Part shown: positions 55,122 to 64,000 of the stretch, in pieces
How the letters are laid out: every line of letters starts with the position of its first letter
Position numbering within the stretch: position 1 is the stretch's first letter
Assembly (NCBI RefSeq): GCF_946848805.1
Contig: NZ_CAMPFU010000001.1
Span: 344,076-408,075 of the forward strand
Source of the DNA: Deinococcus sp. Marseille-Q6407
GTDB taxonomy: Bacteria > Deinococcota > Deinococci > Deinococcales > Deinococcaceae
Direction of reading: 5' to 3'
DNA length: 64,000 nucleotides
Made by a program: the position numbers and the translations under genes
The notes under the pieces: model-generated
What the model saw: the letters and a program-made list of their open reading frames with translations, nothing else
What the model was told of the DNA's origin: nothing
The model's database searches: none

Positions 55122-55346
55122 ATGAAAAGAGATCCCCTGCCCGAGCGTCCGGCAACCGAATTCCGCCGCGACGAAAGCCGCAAGATGCTGGCCGGCGTGG
55201 TGGCCGGATTGCAACGCCGTTACCTGCCTCAGACCGACTTGACCCTGCTGCGGGTTCTGGTGGTGCTGCTCGGCATCATGACTGGCGCCGCTCCCTTTCT
55301 CATGGTGGCTTACGTGCTGCTGTGGATTCTGGCTCCGGCAGCCTGA
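55122..55346 (+). CDS. PspC-domain membrane protein
   Basis: This 74-residue protein has the PspC pattern: a short charged N-terminus, KMLAGVVAGLQRRYLPQTDL, LLRVLVVLLGIMTGAAPFLM and a final VAYVLLWILAPAA. PspC proteins sense membrane stress in phage-shock systems; the other psp genes are not nearby. It is followed by a bidirectional terminator. Confidence 0.82.
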   Translation: MKRDPLPERPATEFRRDESRKMLAGVVAGLQRRYLPQTDLTLLRVLVVLLGIMTGAAPFLMVAYVLLWILAPAA

Positions 55347-55371
55347 CGCCAGGGGACGCAGACCCAGCAAA

Positions 55372-55406
55372 AACCCCCAGCCTGGAGTGATTCCCGGCTG
55401 GGGGTT
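55372..55406. terminator. bidirectional terminator between pspC-like and malic enzyme genes
   Basis: AACCCCCAGCC pairs perfectly with GGCTGGGGGTT (11 bp), with A/T runs on both sides, between convergent genes. Confidence 0.75.
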
Positions 55407-55410
55407 CTGT

Positions 55411-55440
55411 TTGGAGTGCGCGCCAGTTGGAGTGCGCGCC
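55411..55440. repeat. tandem 16-bp repeat near the malic enzyme stop
   Basis: TTGGAGTGCGCGCC occurs at 55411-55424 and 55427-55440, with a 16-base period. Confidence 0.6.
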
Positions 55441-55450
55441 GGGCCAGAGC

Positions 55451-57220
55451 TTACAGCCCGCCGGCCAGTTCGGCGTCGGCGGCGCGGCGGAACGGCAGAT
55501 ATTCCGGCGTCCACTGATGCTCGCGGATAAAGGCCGTCAGCTCCTCGTCGCTCATGTTGCGAATCCGGCGCTCGGCGCTCACGCCTTCAGCGATGGCCCG
55601 CCGGGCCACCCGCACCGCCACCTGCTCACTGACCGCCCGCAGCTGATCGATGGCGGGAAAGACCGCTTCCTCACCGGCATATTCGGCTGTCCAGTCGGCC
55701 AGGGTCTGCGCCGCTTCCATCACCATGCCGTCGGTGATCTCGCGGGCGCGGCTCATCACGGCGCCGAAACCCAGGCCCGGGAAGATAAAGGCGTTGTTGC
55801 CCTGCCCGATGCGGTACTCGCGCCCGCCGTGCTCGATAGGGTGAAACGGGCTGCCGGTGGCGATAATCGCCTGGCCGTCGGTCCAGCGCAGCAGGTCGGC
55901 CGGGTGCGCCTCGATATGGCTGGTGGGGTTCGACAGCGGAAAGACGATCGGGCGCGGGGTGTGTTCCAGCATGGCATTTACCACGTCCTCGCTGAACAGA
56001 CCCGGCGAGCCGGTCAGGCCCAGCACGGCGGTGGCGCGCGCACTCCGGACCGTTTCCAGCAGCGTGGGCTGCTCGCCGGCCAGCGTCCAGCCTTCCACGG
56101 CGCTGCGCGGTTGGATAAACACCTGCTGAAAGGCGTCTTTCTCGTAGCCCAGCCCTTCCACCATCAGCCCGGTGCGGCCCACCACGTACAGCCGCTGGCG
56201 AATCTGCTCCTCGTCCAGGCCCTCACGCCGCAGGCCCTCGCGGATCATGTCGGCTACCCCGATGCCGCCGGCGCCGTTGCCCACCACCACGAACACCTGA
56301 TCCGAGAGCGTTTCGCCTTTGATCCGCGCCGCGCTGATCAGGCCCGCCACGGCCATCGCGCCGGTGCCCTGAATGTCGTCGTTGAAGCTGGGAATGACCC
56401 GGCGGTAGCGTTCCAGTACCCGGAAAGCCGTGCCCCGCGCAAAATCTTCCCACTGAATAATGGCCTGCGGGTAGCGCTCGGCCACCGCTTCCACGAACCG
56501 GTCCAGGAATTCGTCGTACTGCCGGCCGGTCAGTCGGCGGTGGTGCTGCCCCAGATAGAGGGGGTCGTCCAGCAGGTCCTTGCGGTCGGTGCCCACGTCC
56601 AGTTCCACCGGCAGGGTCTTGTCCAGCCCCAGGCCGCCGCCGGCCACGTACAGGCTCAGCTTCCCGATAGAAATCGCCATGCCGCCAAAGCCCTGATCCC
56701 CGATGCCCAGAATGGCGCTGGAATCGGTCGCCACGATCATCCGCACGTCGTTCAGCGGCACGTTGTCCAGCACCTCTTCCACGTGCTCGATGTCGTCGGT
56801 GCTGACGGCCAGCCCGCGCGGATAGCGGTAGATGTCCGAGAAGTTCTTGACCGCTTCGCCCACCGTGGGGGTGTAGAGAATCGGTAGCATCTCTTCGAGG
56901 TGGTCCAGCAGCAGCGCGTAGAACAGCACCTCGTTGCGGTCCTGCAGCGCCCGCAGGAATTCGTGGCGCTCGAAATCGCTGGTCTGCTTGCGGTAGGAGT
57001 TGTAGGTGCGGGTCTTTTGCTCCTGCAGGCTGCTGGTATGCGGCGGCACCAATCCTTCGATGTTCAGCGCCCGGCGTTCCTCGCGGGAAAAGCCGGTGGA
57101 TTTGTTCAGCAGCGGAATTTGCAGCAGCGGAAAGCCGGTCACGTGGACTTCCACGTAGCGCTGCCCATTCGCGTCGCGCTTCACATCGTAGTAGCGGGTC
57201 AATTGATTAGGACTGGGCAT
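55451..57220 (-). CDS. maeA: NAD-dependent malic enzyme
   Basis: This 589-residue enzyme decarboxylates malate to pyruvate. Family blocks include [19 protein letters not shown], the [11 protein letters not shown] active-site segment, [13 protein letters not shown] for NAD binding and [14 protein letters not shown]. Large malic enzymes of this type usually use NAD. The start at 57220 is decided by TATGCT seven bases upstream, rather than the ATG at 57232. Confidence 0.93.
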   Translation of the reverse strand: MPSPNQLTRYYDVKRDANGQRYVEVHVTGFPLLQIPLLNKSTGFSREERRALNIEGLVPPHTSSLQEQKTRTYNSYRKQTSDFERHEFLRALQDRNEVLFYALLLDHLEEMLPILYTPTVGEAVKNFSDIYRYPRGLAVSTDDIEHVEEVLDNVPLNDVRMIVATDSSAILGIGDQGFGGMAISIGKLSLYVAGGGLGLDKTLPVELDVGTDRKDLLDDPLYLGQHHRRLTGRQYDEFLDRFVEAVAERYPQAIIQWEDFARGTAFRVLERYRRVIPSFNDDIQGTGAMAVAGLISAARIKGETLSDQVFVVVGNGAGGIGVADMIREGLRREGLDEEQIRQRLYVVGRTGLMVEGLGYEKDAFQQVFIQPRSAVEGWTLAGEQPTLLETVRSARATAVLGLTGSPGLFSEDVVNAMLEHTPRPIVFPLSNPTSHIEAHPADLLRWTDGQAIIATGSPFHPIEHGGREYRIGQGNNAFIFPGLGFGAVMSRAREITDGMVMEAAQTLADWTAEYAGEEAVFPAIDQLRAVSEQVAVRVARRAIAEGVSAERRIRNMSDEELTAFIREHQWTPEYLPFRRAADAELAGGL

Positions 57221-57227
57221 ACCAGAC

Positions 57228-57233
57228 AGCATA
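57228..57233 (-). promoter_or_regulatory. leaderless -10 element of malic enzyme gene
   Basis: TATGCT lies seven bases before the ATG at 57220 and overlaps a competing upstream ATG. Confidence 0.5.
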
Positions 57234-57448
57234 ATTGAGATCTGACCGTTTGTCATAGGGCGGTGGTCGTCGGCCGCAGCTGCCGCTCAGCCTTTCAGCC
57301 GTTAAAAGTGCTCCCGGTGTCTTGGTGGCTGCACGGGGCAGGGGCGAGTTCCCGCAGCAAGCGGGCCCTCCCCCGGCAGAACCCTAAACGGCCTGTGAGT
57401 GTCTGCGGGCGCCGCGCCGGGGCAGGGGCGATTAGACTGCTAGGCAAG

Positions 57449-58660
57449 ATGCTTTCTGTACCCCAAACTGCTCTGCTGGTGCGCGAGGCGGCCACGTCCT
57501 TCGGCAAGGACAACGCGCCGCGCCTGGCCGCCGCCCTGACCTACTTCACCATCTTCGCGCTGGTGCCGCTGCTGATTCTGGCCATCACCTTTCTGACCAG
57601 CCTGCTGGCCGACCCCAGCGTGCAGCAACGCATCGTGGACTTTCTGGCCAGCAATTTCGGGGCCGATGTGGGTACGGCGCTGCAAACCATGCTTGACGGC
57701 CAGAAGGGCAAAGTGGACTTCAGCGGTGGCATCACCGCCGGCGCCGTGATCGGTCTGCTGACACTGGCCTGGGGGGCCACCAACCTGTTCGTGCAGCTAC
57801 AGGGCTCGCTCAACGAACTGTGGAACGTGCCGTCCGAGGCCACTGGCGGCTTTGCCGGGCAGCTGAGGACCCGCGGCAAGGGCCTGCTGATGGTGCTGGG
57901 CTTCGGGGTGGTGATGCTGCTGTTCTTTGCGCTGAACACCTACATGTCGGCCATCGCGCAGCAGCTGGGCCAGGCCTGGGGCGCCGGCGCTTTTCTGGCG
58001 CGGCTGGGCACCCTGATTCTGGGTGCGGTGCTACTGACCGGCGTGTTTGCGGTGATCTACCGCGAGCTACCCAACGTGCGCCTGCAATGGAAGGATGTGC
58101 TGGTGGGAGCGGCGATCACGGCGGTGCTGTTCTCCATTCTGCAGGTCGTTATCAGCTGGTACTTTGCCAACTTTGCGCCGACCAGCGCTTTCGGGGCCTA
58201 CTCCTCGGTGATTCTGCTGCTGCTGTGGATTTACTACAACTCTATGATTCTGTTTTTCGGCGCCGAGCTGACCTACGCCTACGCCAAGCATTTCGGGTCC
58301 AGCGAGGCCAGCCTCAGCGCCCAGATCAAGGAAGAAGGCTACCTGACCCCGCGTGAAGCCCGCGCGATTGCCTACGCAGCCGAAACCGGCGGCGCCCTGT
58401 CCCCGCAGCAGCGCCAGCGGGCCTGGCAGCGCAGCGCCCGGATGGACCAGCCCCACTCCATGCTGACCATGCAGCAGAGCGCGCCGAAGCCGGTGCTGCC
58501 CAGCTTGACCGGTGCTGTGTGGAACGCCGTCTCGGCAGTGCTGGCGGTGCCGGCCCTGCTGCTGGCCAAAGTGCTGGGGCTGGGCGGCAAGAAACAGGTG
58601 CTGCAAAAGCGGGTTACCGTGCACAGCGACAAGGGCACCATCTCTACCAAGCGCCGCTGA
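57449..58660 (+). CDS. YihY/BrkB family inner-membrane protein
   Basis: This 403-residue protein has six membrane helices in the YihY/BrkB arrangement: AAALTYFTIFALVPLLI in the first, ITAGAVIGLLTLAWGATNLF, LLMVLGFGVVMLLFFAL, LGAVLLTGVFAVIYRELPN, and the conserved YSSVILLLLWIYYNSMILFFGAELTY region. The C-terminal 110 residues are soluble and basic. The function is unknown; it was once mis-assigned as RNase BN. TAGACT lies ten bases before the start. Confidence 0.85.
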   Translation: MLSVPQTALLVREAATSFGKDNAPRLAAALTYFTIFALVPLLILAITFLTSLLADPSVQQRIVDFLASNFGADVGTALQTMLDGQKGKVDFSGGITAGAVIGLLTLAWGATNLFVQLQGSLNELWNVPSEATGGFAGQLRTRGKGLLMVLGFGVVMLLFFALNTYMSAIAQQLGQAWGAGAFLARLGTLILGAVLLTGVFAVIYRELPNVRLQWKDVLVGAAITAVLFSILQVVISWYFANFAPTSAFGAYSSVILLLLWIYYNSMILFFGAELTYAYAKHFGSSEASLSAQIKEEGYLTPREARAIAYAAETGGALSPQQRQRAWQRSARMDQPHSMLTMQQSAPKPVLPSLTGAVWNAVSAVLAVPALLLAKVLGLGGKKQVLQKRVTVHSDKGTISTKRR

Positions 58661-58677
58661 ATACGGCGCTGAGCAGC

Positions 58678-58703
58678 AAAGGCGGTCCTGCGCGGCCGCT
58701 TTT
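58678..58703 (+). terminator. terminator after the YihY-like gene
   Basis: AAAGGCGGTC pairs with GGCCGCTTTT around a short loop, 17 bases past the stop. Confidence 0.55.
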
Positions 58704-58778
58704 GTGTTGCAGGGATGGCCGCTCGGGGCAGACAGGGGCCTGACGGCCAGCAGCCGGGCGCATGGCAGGATAGACAGC

Positions 58779-59654
58779 ATGACTGCCGAACAGCCCCAAC
58801 CGCTGCACCCGTCTGCTTCCCCTGACACAGCGGGTGCCCCGGCGCCCCAGCCCGAGCGCCCGCCCCGTTTTCAGCCGGCCGACCCGGGCAAGCCCACCAT
58901 TCTGGTCGCTAACGACGACGGGATTTTCTCGCCGGGCATCAAGGCGCTGGCGCTGGCCCTGGCGGAACAGGCCAACGTGTTCGTGGTGGCGCCGGACGTG
59001 GAGCAGTCGGCGGTGGGCCACGGCATCACCATCCGGCGGCCGCTGCGCTTCAAGCACACGGCGGCGGCCGGCTTCGGAGAGCGGATTCCGGCTTACCGGG
59101 TGGACGGTACCCCGGCCGACTGCGTGGTGCTGGGCGTTCACCTGCTGGCCCGGCCGGATCTGGTGGTCAGCGGCATCAACCTCGGCCCCAACCTGGGCGA
59201 CGACCTGACCCATTCCGGCACGGTGGCGGTCGCCATCGAGGGGCTGGCGCTGGGGGTGCCGTCCATCGCCTTCAGCCAGCAGGCCGGCCCCGATGGCGAG
59301 TACGATTTCAGTGCCGGAGCCGCTTACGCCGCCCGCCTGGCTGCCGAGGTGGCGGCGCGTGGCCTGCCGCCGCGCACCCTGCTGAACGTGAATTTCCCTG
59401 GCGGCCCCCCGCAGGGCGTGCAGGTGACCGAGGTGGGCATGCACCGCTGGGAAGACCGCATCGATTCGCGCCGCGACCCCGAAGGCCGCGAGTACCATTG
59501 GGTGGCCGGCACCAGCACCGCTCCCGCCCACGAGGACGAACGCACCGACTACGGCGCGGTGCAGCGCGGCCTGATCAGCGTGTCGCCGGTGCGGCTGGAC
59601 CTGACGGCCCGTGACCTGTTGCCGCAGGTGGCCGCCTACCTGCCTGAGCTGTAA
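58779..59654 (+). CDS. surE: 5'/3'-nucleotidase SurE
   Basis: This 291-residue metal-dependent nucleoside monophosphatase has the motif ILVANDDGIFSPGI with the metal-binding Asp pair. Further family blocks are VVAPDVEQSAVGHGIT, VSGINLGPNLGDDLTHSGTV and LLNVNFPGG. The first 38 residues are a Pro/Ala-rich extension. Longer in-frame upstream starts run back into the preceding gene and are rejected. Confidence 0.92.
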   Translation: MTAEQPQPLHPSASPDTAGAPAPQPERPPRFQPADPGKPTILVANDDGIFSPGIKALALALAEQANVFVVAPDVEQSAVGHGITIRRPLRFKHTAAAGFGERIPAYRVDGTPADCVVLGVHLLARPDLVVSGINLGPNLGDDLTHSGTVAVAIEGLALGVPSIAFSQQAGPDGEYDFSAGAAYAARLAAEVAARGLPPRTLLNVNFPGGPPQGVQVTEVGMHRWEDRIDSRRDPEGREYHWVAGTSTAPAHEDERTDYGAVQRGLISVSPVRLDLTARDLLPQVAAYLPEL

Positions 59655-59729
59655 GCCGGCGGAGTGGGGGAGGGCCGGCGGGCAGGGGGGAAGCGGGCAC
59701 CCTTTAACACGCTTCCCACTGTCTGTGGC

Positions 59730-59735
59730 TAGACT
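59730..59735 (+). promoter_or_regulatory. leaderless -10 element of cyclophilin gene
   Basis: TAGACT lies eight bases before the ATG at 59744. Confidence 0.5.
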
Positions 59736-59743
59736 GACACCCG

Positions 59744-60577
59744 ATGAACTTTGCCAAGACCCCCGCGCTGCTGCTCACGGCCCTGCTGGGCATGGGCGCC
59801 CTAAGCGCCTGCCAGGAGCAGACCAAGACCACCACCAGCTCGACCACCACTTCCGGCGCCGCCGCTGGGGCCAGCGCTGCGGCCACTGAGGCTTCCGGCG
59901 AGGCCGCTTCAGATACGGCGACCGCTTCGGCGGCCAGCACCAGCAGTGCCCCCACCGTGACCGAACCGGGCAAGATTCCGGCCGGTTATACGGCGCTGGA
60001 CCCCCTCAGCCAGGAGCCGGTGCGCAAGTTCAGCGAGGCGCCCAAGCGCACCCTGCAAGACGGCACCGACTACTACGCCCTGTTCGACACCTCGCGCGGA
60101 CAGGTCCTGATTGACCTGCTGGAAAACGACACCCCGGTCACGGTGAACAATTTCGTGCACCTGGCCCGCAATCATTTTTATGACGGCACCCGCTTCCACC
60201 GCGTGATTGACGGCTTCATGGCGCAGGGCGGCGATCCCCTCAGCGTGGACGAGTCCAAGAAAGCCGAATGGGGCTCCGGCGGCCCCGGCTATCAGTTCCC
60301 CGATGAGATTCGCCAGAACCTGACCTTCAACGAGCCGAACCTGCTGGCGATGGCGAACTCCGGTCCCGGCACCAACGGCAGCCAGTTCTTTATCACCTTT
60401 GCGCCCACCGACTTTCTGAACGGCCGCCACACCATTTTCGGCAAGGTGGTCAGCGGTCAGGAAACGCTCAGCAGCCTGACCCGCACCGCCACCAGCGACG
60501 GTGGCAGTGAAGCGCCCATCGAAGGCGCCGTGCCGGACAAACTGCTCAGCGTGCGGATTCTGACCAAGGCCAAATAA
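59744..60577 (+). CDS. lipoprotein cyclophilin-type peptidyl-prolyl isomerase
   Basis: This 277-residue protein has a lipobox signal ([12 protein letters not shown], Cys23), so it is anchored outside the membrane. A Thr/Ser/Ala-rich linker leads to the cyclophilin domain: [21 protein letters not shown] with the catalytic Arg, [27 protein letters not shown] and [14 protein letters not shown]. It should speed folding of exported proteins. Confidence 0.92.
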   Translation: MNFAKTPALLLTALLGMGALSACQEQTKTTTSSTTTSGAAAGASAAATEASGEAASDTATASAASTSSAPTVTEPGKIPAGYTALDPLSQEPVRKFSEAPKRTLQDGTDYYALFDTSRGQVLIDLLENDTPVTVNNFVHLARNHFYDGTRFHRVIDGFMAQGGDPLSVDESKKAEWGSGGPGYQFPDEIRQNLTFNEPNLLAMANSGPGTNGSQFFITFAPTDFLNGRHTIFGKVVSGQETLSSLTRTATSDGGSEAPIEGAVPDKLLSVRILTKAK

Positions 60578-60613
60578 ACCCAGCCTGGGCGCCGGGCCGC
60601 CGCCCGCTCCGGC

Positions 60614-61141
60614 TCAGCGCCGGGCCAGGGCGGCTTCGGCAGCGCGGAAGGTGGGTTCCCCGAACAGCACCAGCCGGGCTTCCAGCTCGGGGTGCTGTTC
60701 CAGCCCTGCCAGCAGCGCGCTCAGGGCGATGTCCAGGGCGCCTTCCAGCGGGTAGCCGTACACGCCCGCGCTGATCAGCGGAAAGGCCACGCTGTGGGCG
60801 CCGGCTTCGGCGGCCAGGTCCAGGCTCTGGCGGTAAGCCCCGGCCAGCTGCCCGGCTTCGCCGCGCCCGCCGCCGTGCCAGACCGGCCCCACCGCGTGAA
60901 TCACCCAGCGCACGCCCCGCGCTTCCAGCCGGAAAGCCGGCGTGATGACGGCGGTGCCGGTGGGGGTGCCGCCGATGGGCCGCAGCGCCGCCAGCAGCTC
61001 GGGGCCGGCAGCGGCGTGAACGGCGCCGTCCACCCCGCCGCCTCCGCGCAGGCCACTGTTGGCGGCAGTGACAATGGCGTCGGCCGGCTGCCGGGTAATG
61101 TCGCCCTGCACCAGGCTCAGGCGGGCGCGGGCCGGGGTCAT
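60614..61141 (-). CDS. macrodomain protein (ADP-ribose deacetylase-like)
   Basis: This 175-residue macrodomain has [35 protein letters not shown] and the loop [17 protein letters not shown], typical of YmdB-type O-acetyl-ADP-ribose deacetylases and ADP-ribosyl hydrolases. Its ATG overlaps the stop of gmk by four bases, so it is translated with guanylate kinase. Confidence 0.88.
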   Translation of the reverse strand: MTPARARLSLVQGDITRQPADAIVTAANSGLRGGGGVDGAVHAAAGPELLAALRPIGGTPTGTAVITPAFRLEARGVRWVIHAVGPVWHGGGRGEAGQLAGAYRQSLDLAAEAGAHSVAFPLISAGVYGYPLEGALDIALSALLAGLEQHPELEARLVLFGEPTFRAAEAALARR

Positions 61142-61830
61142 GAGGCCCTCCGGGTGCGCAGATGCTCGGCGGCGCCGGCCAGCTGCTGCTGCTCGGGGGA
61201 ACGCTGCGCCGCCGGAATCAGGCGGCTGCGCTCGGCCTGCTGAATGCGGTGCAGGTCGGCCACCGCCCGCTCCAGATCGTCGTTGACGACCAGATAGTCG
61301 AACATGTCGCTCTGCTGCATCTCGGTGCCGGCGCGGGCCAGCCGCTTTTCAATCTTGTCGGGGCTCTCGGTGCCGCGTTCCACCAGCCGGCGGCGCAGTT
61401 CATCCAGGCTGGGCGGCATGATAAAGATCATCACGGCTTCGTTGCCCAGGCGTTCGCGCACCTGCCGTGCGCCTTCCACCTCGATTTCCAGCACCACGTC
61501 CTGCCCGCGGGCCAGTGCGTCGCGGATAGGCCCCAGCGGGGTGCCGTAGTGGTTGCCCACGAACTCGGCGTGCTCCAGAAATTCGCCCCGGTCAATGTGC
61601 TCGCTGAAGGTATCCCGGTCCACGAACACGTAATCTATGCCGTCGCGCTCGCCTTCACGCGGGGCGCGGGTGGTCCAGGAGGTCGAATAGAACACGTTCT
61701 GGTCTTTCAGCCAGCGGGCGCGCAGCGTGCCCTTGCCCACGCCGGACGCTCCGGTCATCACCAGCAGCAGCCCCGGGGCAGTCGCAGGTGGGCTGGATTC
61801 GGTGGGCTGGGGTGGGGGAGTTCCATTCAT
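61138..61830 (-). CDS. gmk: guanylate kinase
   Basis: This 230-residue enzyme phosphorylates GMP to GDP. The P-loop is GASGVGKGT, and the GMP-binding segment is [22 protein letters not shown] (in parts), with [15 protein letters not shown]. The Lid is [19 protein letters not shown]-terminal residues 1-18 are Pro/Ser/Thr-rich. TATTCT seven bases upstream fixes the start at 61830. Confidence 0.93.
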   Translation of the reverse strand: MNGTPPPQPTESSPPATAPGLLLVMTGASGVGKGTLRARWLKDQNVFYSTSWTTRAPREGERDGIDYVFVDRDTFSEHIDRGEFLEHAEFVGNHYGTPLGPIRDALARGQDVVLEIEVEGARQVRERLGNEAVMIFIMPPSLDELRRRLVERGTESPDKIEKRLARAGTEMQQSDMFDYLVVNDDLERAVADLHRIQQAERSRLIPAAQRSPEQQQLAGAAEHLRTRRAS

Positions 61831-61837
61831 GGCGCCC

Positions 61838-61843
61838 AGAATA
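61838..61843 (-). promoter_or_regulatory. leaderless -10 element of gmk
   Basis: TATTCT lies seven bases before the ATG at 61830. Confidence 0.5.
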
Positions 61844-61883
61844 CCCCTGGTGTCCCGGCCGGTGCCAGCCGGCAGGCAGAAAC

Positions 61884-61906
61884 AAAAAACCCCGCGCACG
61901 GCGGGG
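61884..61906 (-). terminator. intrinsic terminator upstream of gmk
   Basis: CCCCGC and GCGGGG form the stem. The minus strand then reads six T residues. It ends the transcript of the 144-residue protein gene. Confidence 0.7.
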
Positions 61907-61931
61907 AAAGAAGGGGCACCGCGCCGGGGAC

Positions 61932-62366
61932 TTATTTGCGGCTGCGGGTTCCGGTCTTGCGGGTCCGTGACTTGCCCAGCTGCTGGCCCTTTTCGAAGCT
62001 GGCCTGCATCTTCTCCTGGGTTTCGCGGGCCAGGGCTTCAAAGTCCACCAGGCCGGCTTCCACAGTTTCCACCGTGGCCTTGATGCTGCCGCCCTTGCGG
62101 CTCACAGCCAGTTCGCGGTTCTTCTCGTCGAACCACTGTTCAAATTCGGGGGTGTATTCAAACAGCATTTCCTTGGTGTCTTTTTGGTAGGTGCCGCTTT
62201 TGCCGCGCCGGGTGTATTCCTTGGGCAGGGTAAAGCGTTCTCCGGGCAGATAAATGGCCTTCAGTTCACCCTGCCGCACCGCTTCACGAAACTGCCGCAC
62301 AAAGGTATCGCTGCGCTGGGGGTTGGTCAGTTCAAGGACCTGTTCACTTAGTCTTTTGTAGTTCAT
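61932..62366 (-). CDS. basic protein of unknown function
   Basis: This 144-residue protein begins MNYKRLSEQVLELTNPQRSD and ends in a strongly basic tail (LGKSRTRKTGTRSRK) that may bind nucleic acid. The middle has YLPGERFTLPKEYTRRGKSG and helical segments. There is no membrane helix and no recognised family. It has a good ribosome site (GGAGG) and its own terminator, so it is a single-gene unit. Confidence 0.7.
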   Translation of the reverse strand: MNYKRLSEQVLELTNPQRSDTFVRQFREAVRQGELKAIYLPGERFTLPKEYTRRGKSGTYQKDTKEMLFEYTPEFEQWFDEKNRELAVSRKGGSIKATVETVEAGLVDFEALARETQEKMQASFEKGQQLGKSRTRKTGTRSRK

Positions 62367-62653
62367 CTTTCCTCCGTAGCGGAAGTATAAGAGCAGAAAG
62401 CCGCCGAGTAAAGCTTTCTGACTCTCCCCTCAAAAAACGGGGAGGCGTTTCAGGGCACTTGTTCTTCCAACTTGACTCTCTCAAATTCTCTGTGTGCTTC
62501 TCTCTGGTCCCCAAATATCAACCTGGTCAGGTTCTCTTTTGACAGGGCTGGGCAGCCAACAGGAACAGCGACTTTTGAGCTAAGAATCCTCATCTTTTTG
62601 CTTTTCTCGGCTGCTGGTGGAACTTTTCGCCTGGCCACCACGTACCTGGGGCT
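62367..62653. other. divergent intergenic region of lower GC
   Basis: This stretch of 287 bases lies between divergent genes. It contains a hairpin CTCCCC/GGGGAG (62424-62444) around an A-rich loop and a pyrimidine-rich, lower-GC segment at about 62455-62620. No clear gene is seen in it; the open minus-strand frame here lacks conserved features. Confidence 0.4.
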
Positions 62654-63490
62654 ATGAACTATACCTGGCAACCCCGCATGACCCAGACCCTCACCACGCC
62701 CGGCGCGGCGGTCAGCGTGCTGGTATACACGGCCCAGCCGCTGGAAGAACCGCTCCATGGCTTTCATCAGACCCTGAACCGCCCTGATCCCTACCGGCAG
62801 CTGCGGGTCGAACTGAACGGTGGGCACGCCGTACTGGAACCGGGCGCCCTGCAGTGGCTGCGCGGCGACATCAAGCTGGAAGCTTCTGCCTCCGGTGGGT
62901 CACAGGGCGGCGGCGGGCTGGGCGGCCTGCTGCGCGGCGCCGTGACTGCAGCCGCCACCGGCGAGACACTGTTCAAGACGGTGTACCGGGGCAGCGGCCA
63001 GATCACCACCGAGCCCACCCGGCTGCACTACCTGCTGGGCGAACTGCGCGGCGAGGACCTGATCGTAGACGACGGTGCCTTTGTGGCGGCCGCCGGCCAG
63101 ATCACGGTGGGCCGGCATGTGAACCGTGGCCTGGCCAACACGCTGGGCAGCGGCGAGGGCCGCGTGCAGCCGCGCCTGAGCGGCAGCGGGGTCTTCTGCC
63201 TGCAGAGTCCGGTGTACCACAGCGAATTCGACGTGCTGGAACTGCAGGACGATACCCTCAAGGTGGACGGCAACCTGGTGCTGGCCTATACCGCTGGCCT
63301 CCAGTTCAGCGTGGAACGCAGCTCCCGCAGCCTGCTGGGGTCTGGCCGCACCGGCGAGGGCTATCTGCAGGTATACCGCGGCACCGGCCGGGTTTGGCTG
63401 GCACCCACCCTGGGCGGCCCAGGCACCTTGGGTCTCGGTGGCGCCGCCGGGGCTGCGGGCGGCAACCTCAGCGAGATTCTGGGCAACTGA
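62654..63490 (+). CDS. AIM24 family protein
   Basis: This 278-residue protein of the AIM24/TerB-like beta-prism type contains [50 protein letters not shown] and [13 protein letters not shown], with a Gly-rich C-terminus. Members have unknown biochemical roles, some linked to membrane organisation. The ATG at 62654 is used; a later ATG (62678) is possible. Confidence 0.8.
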   Translation: MNYTWQPRMTQTLTTPGAAVSVLVYTAQPLEEPLHGFHQTLNRPDPYRQLRVELNGGHAVLEPGALQWLRGDIKLEASASGGSQGGGGLGGLLRGAVTAAATGETLFKTVYRGSGQITTEPTRLHYLLGELRGEDLIVDDGAFVAAAGQITVGRHVNRGLANTLGSGEGRVQPRLSGSGVFCLQSPVYHSEFDVLELQDDTLKVDGNLVLAYTAGLQFSVERSSRSLLGSGRTGEGYLQVYRGTGRVWLAPTLGGPGTLGLGGAAGAAGGNLSEILGN

Positions 63491-63533
63491 ATTGGGGGCA
63501 GCTGCCGGCGCTGTGGCCGGGGCAAATCCTGGC

Positions 63534-63989
63534 TCAGCCGGCTTGTGGCAGCCGGGGCAGCGGCGTCGCTGTGTCTGCGGCCGGCCCAGGCGCGGGCGCT
63601 GGGGTCGCTGCCAGTGGCACGCCCAGGTCCACCCGTGGCACGTGGCCCAGCAGCCAGGTGCACATCACGTGGTGCAGTTCTTCCAGCAGGGGCTGGGTCG
63701 GCCCCTGCGAGAGCAGCCGGGCGCGCAGGCCCTCGCCGTAAGCTGCCAGCCGCTGATGTGCGGCGCGGCCCTGTACGGCGGCCGGGTGGCCGGTGCGCCG
63801 CATCAGCAGTTCCTCGTAAGTGACATGCAGATACAGATGGGTCTCCACGAACGACAGAAAGACCCGCACCTCTTCTATTGATAGCGGCGTAAGTTGGCGT
63901 CCATAAGCTGACGGGGCAGGTGAATATAGCGGACCCGCTGCCAGGCGGTGACAAGCCTCTTTTTCAGCGCTCTGATGGAGTGGGCACAA
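63534..63989 (-). CDS. hemerythrin-like protein, possibly cut by window edge
   Basis: The frame encodes HVTYEELLMRRTGHPAAVQG, RAAHQRLAAYGEGLR and LEELHHVMCTWLLGHVPRVD, close to the hemerythrin di-iron pattern (HxxxE, HxxxH, H...D). The N-terminal metal-ligand helix of typical bacteriohemerythrins is not obvious. The frame is open to the window edge, so the true start may lie beyond base 64000; the TTG at 63989 is the first usable start inside. It would bind O2 or act as an oxygen or redox sensor. Confidence 0.5.
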   Translation of the reverse strand: MCPLHQSAEKEACHRLAAGPLYSPAPSAYGRQLTPLSIEEVRVFLSFVETHLYLHVTYEELLMRRTGHPAAVQGRAAHQRLAAYGEGLRARLLSQGPTQPLLEELHHVMCTWLLGHVPRVDLGVPLAATPAPAPGPAADTATPLPRLPQAG

Positions 63990-64000
63990 AAGTTCCCCAA

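Noticed and set aside
62450..62827. A 125-codon minus-strand frame between the basic protein and AIM24 genes
   Set aside because: It overlaps the AIM24 start region, has no ribosome site or conserved features, and spans the low-GC intergenic stretch.

Overview
The window is a high-GC bacterial chromosome segment that reads as Deinococcus. The gene content fits: a UvrA excinuclease, a MazG-like dUTPase of the DR2231 type, two DinB-family proteins, a small LEA-like hydrophilic protein, RNase Y, and an rplU-rpmA-obg-lptF-lptG block. The promoters also fit: 22 genes have a TANNNT -10 element only 5-8 bases before the start codon, the leaderless architecture described for Deinococcus.

Layout. 1-5.4 kb: a partial membrane protein, N-carbamoylputrescine amidase and arginase, an intergenic region ending in an orphan tRNA-like T arm plus a strong terminator, the MazG-like protein, a histidine phosphatase and an alpha/beta hydrolase. 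5.6-10.5 kb: a fatty-acid beta-oxidation cluster (FadN-type bifunctional enzyme, hydrolase, thiolase). 10.5-14.3 kb: a frameshifted small membrane gene, secreted proteins, an HD protein and a sugar-lactone oxidase. 14.3-17.3 kb: a PadR regulator and its partner gene, which encodes a HAAS-type membrane protein split by an insertion sequence (IS A). 17.3-20.4 kb: an rRNA methyltransferase and an ABC exporter. 20.4-24 kb: an LprI-like secreted protein gene broken by three insertion sequences nested inside one another (an IS1-family element inside a second copy of IS A, called IS B, inside an IS4-like element, IS C). 24-31 kb: a flavin monooxygenase, a KhtT/KhtU-type K+/H+ antiporter pair whose transporter gene carries a one-base frameshift, a GlcD-type oxidase, isocitrate dehydrogenase, the LEA-like protein and DinB. 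31-41 kb: Era, TruA, ribosomal proteins L21 and L27, Obg, and the LptF/LptG lipid-export permeases. 41-46 kb: DinB, SerS, GatC and a DsbB/DsbA-type oxidative folding pair. 46-52 kb: UvrA with an unusual Lys/Ala-rich tail, divergent from RNase Y. 52-64 kb: ankyrin protein, CTP synthase, PspC, malic enzyme, BrkB-type protein, SurE, a lipoprotein cyclophilin, macrodomain protein with guanylate kinase, an AIM24 protein and a hemerythrin-like gene at the edge.

The clearest history in the sequence is mobile-element damage. For both interrupted genes the target-site duplications are intact, and removing the elements plus one duplication restores an exact reading frame. I found no CRISPR array, prophage, rRNA operon or complete tRNA gene. 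I did not find a convincing new multi-gene system. The best leads are the orphan tRNA-like RNA at about 2.9-3.15 kb and the histone-H1-like tail on UvrA. Both need database comparison.
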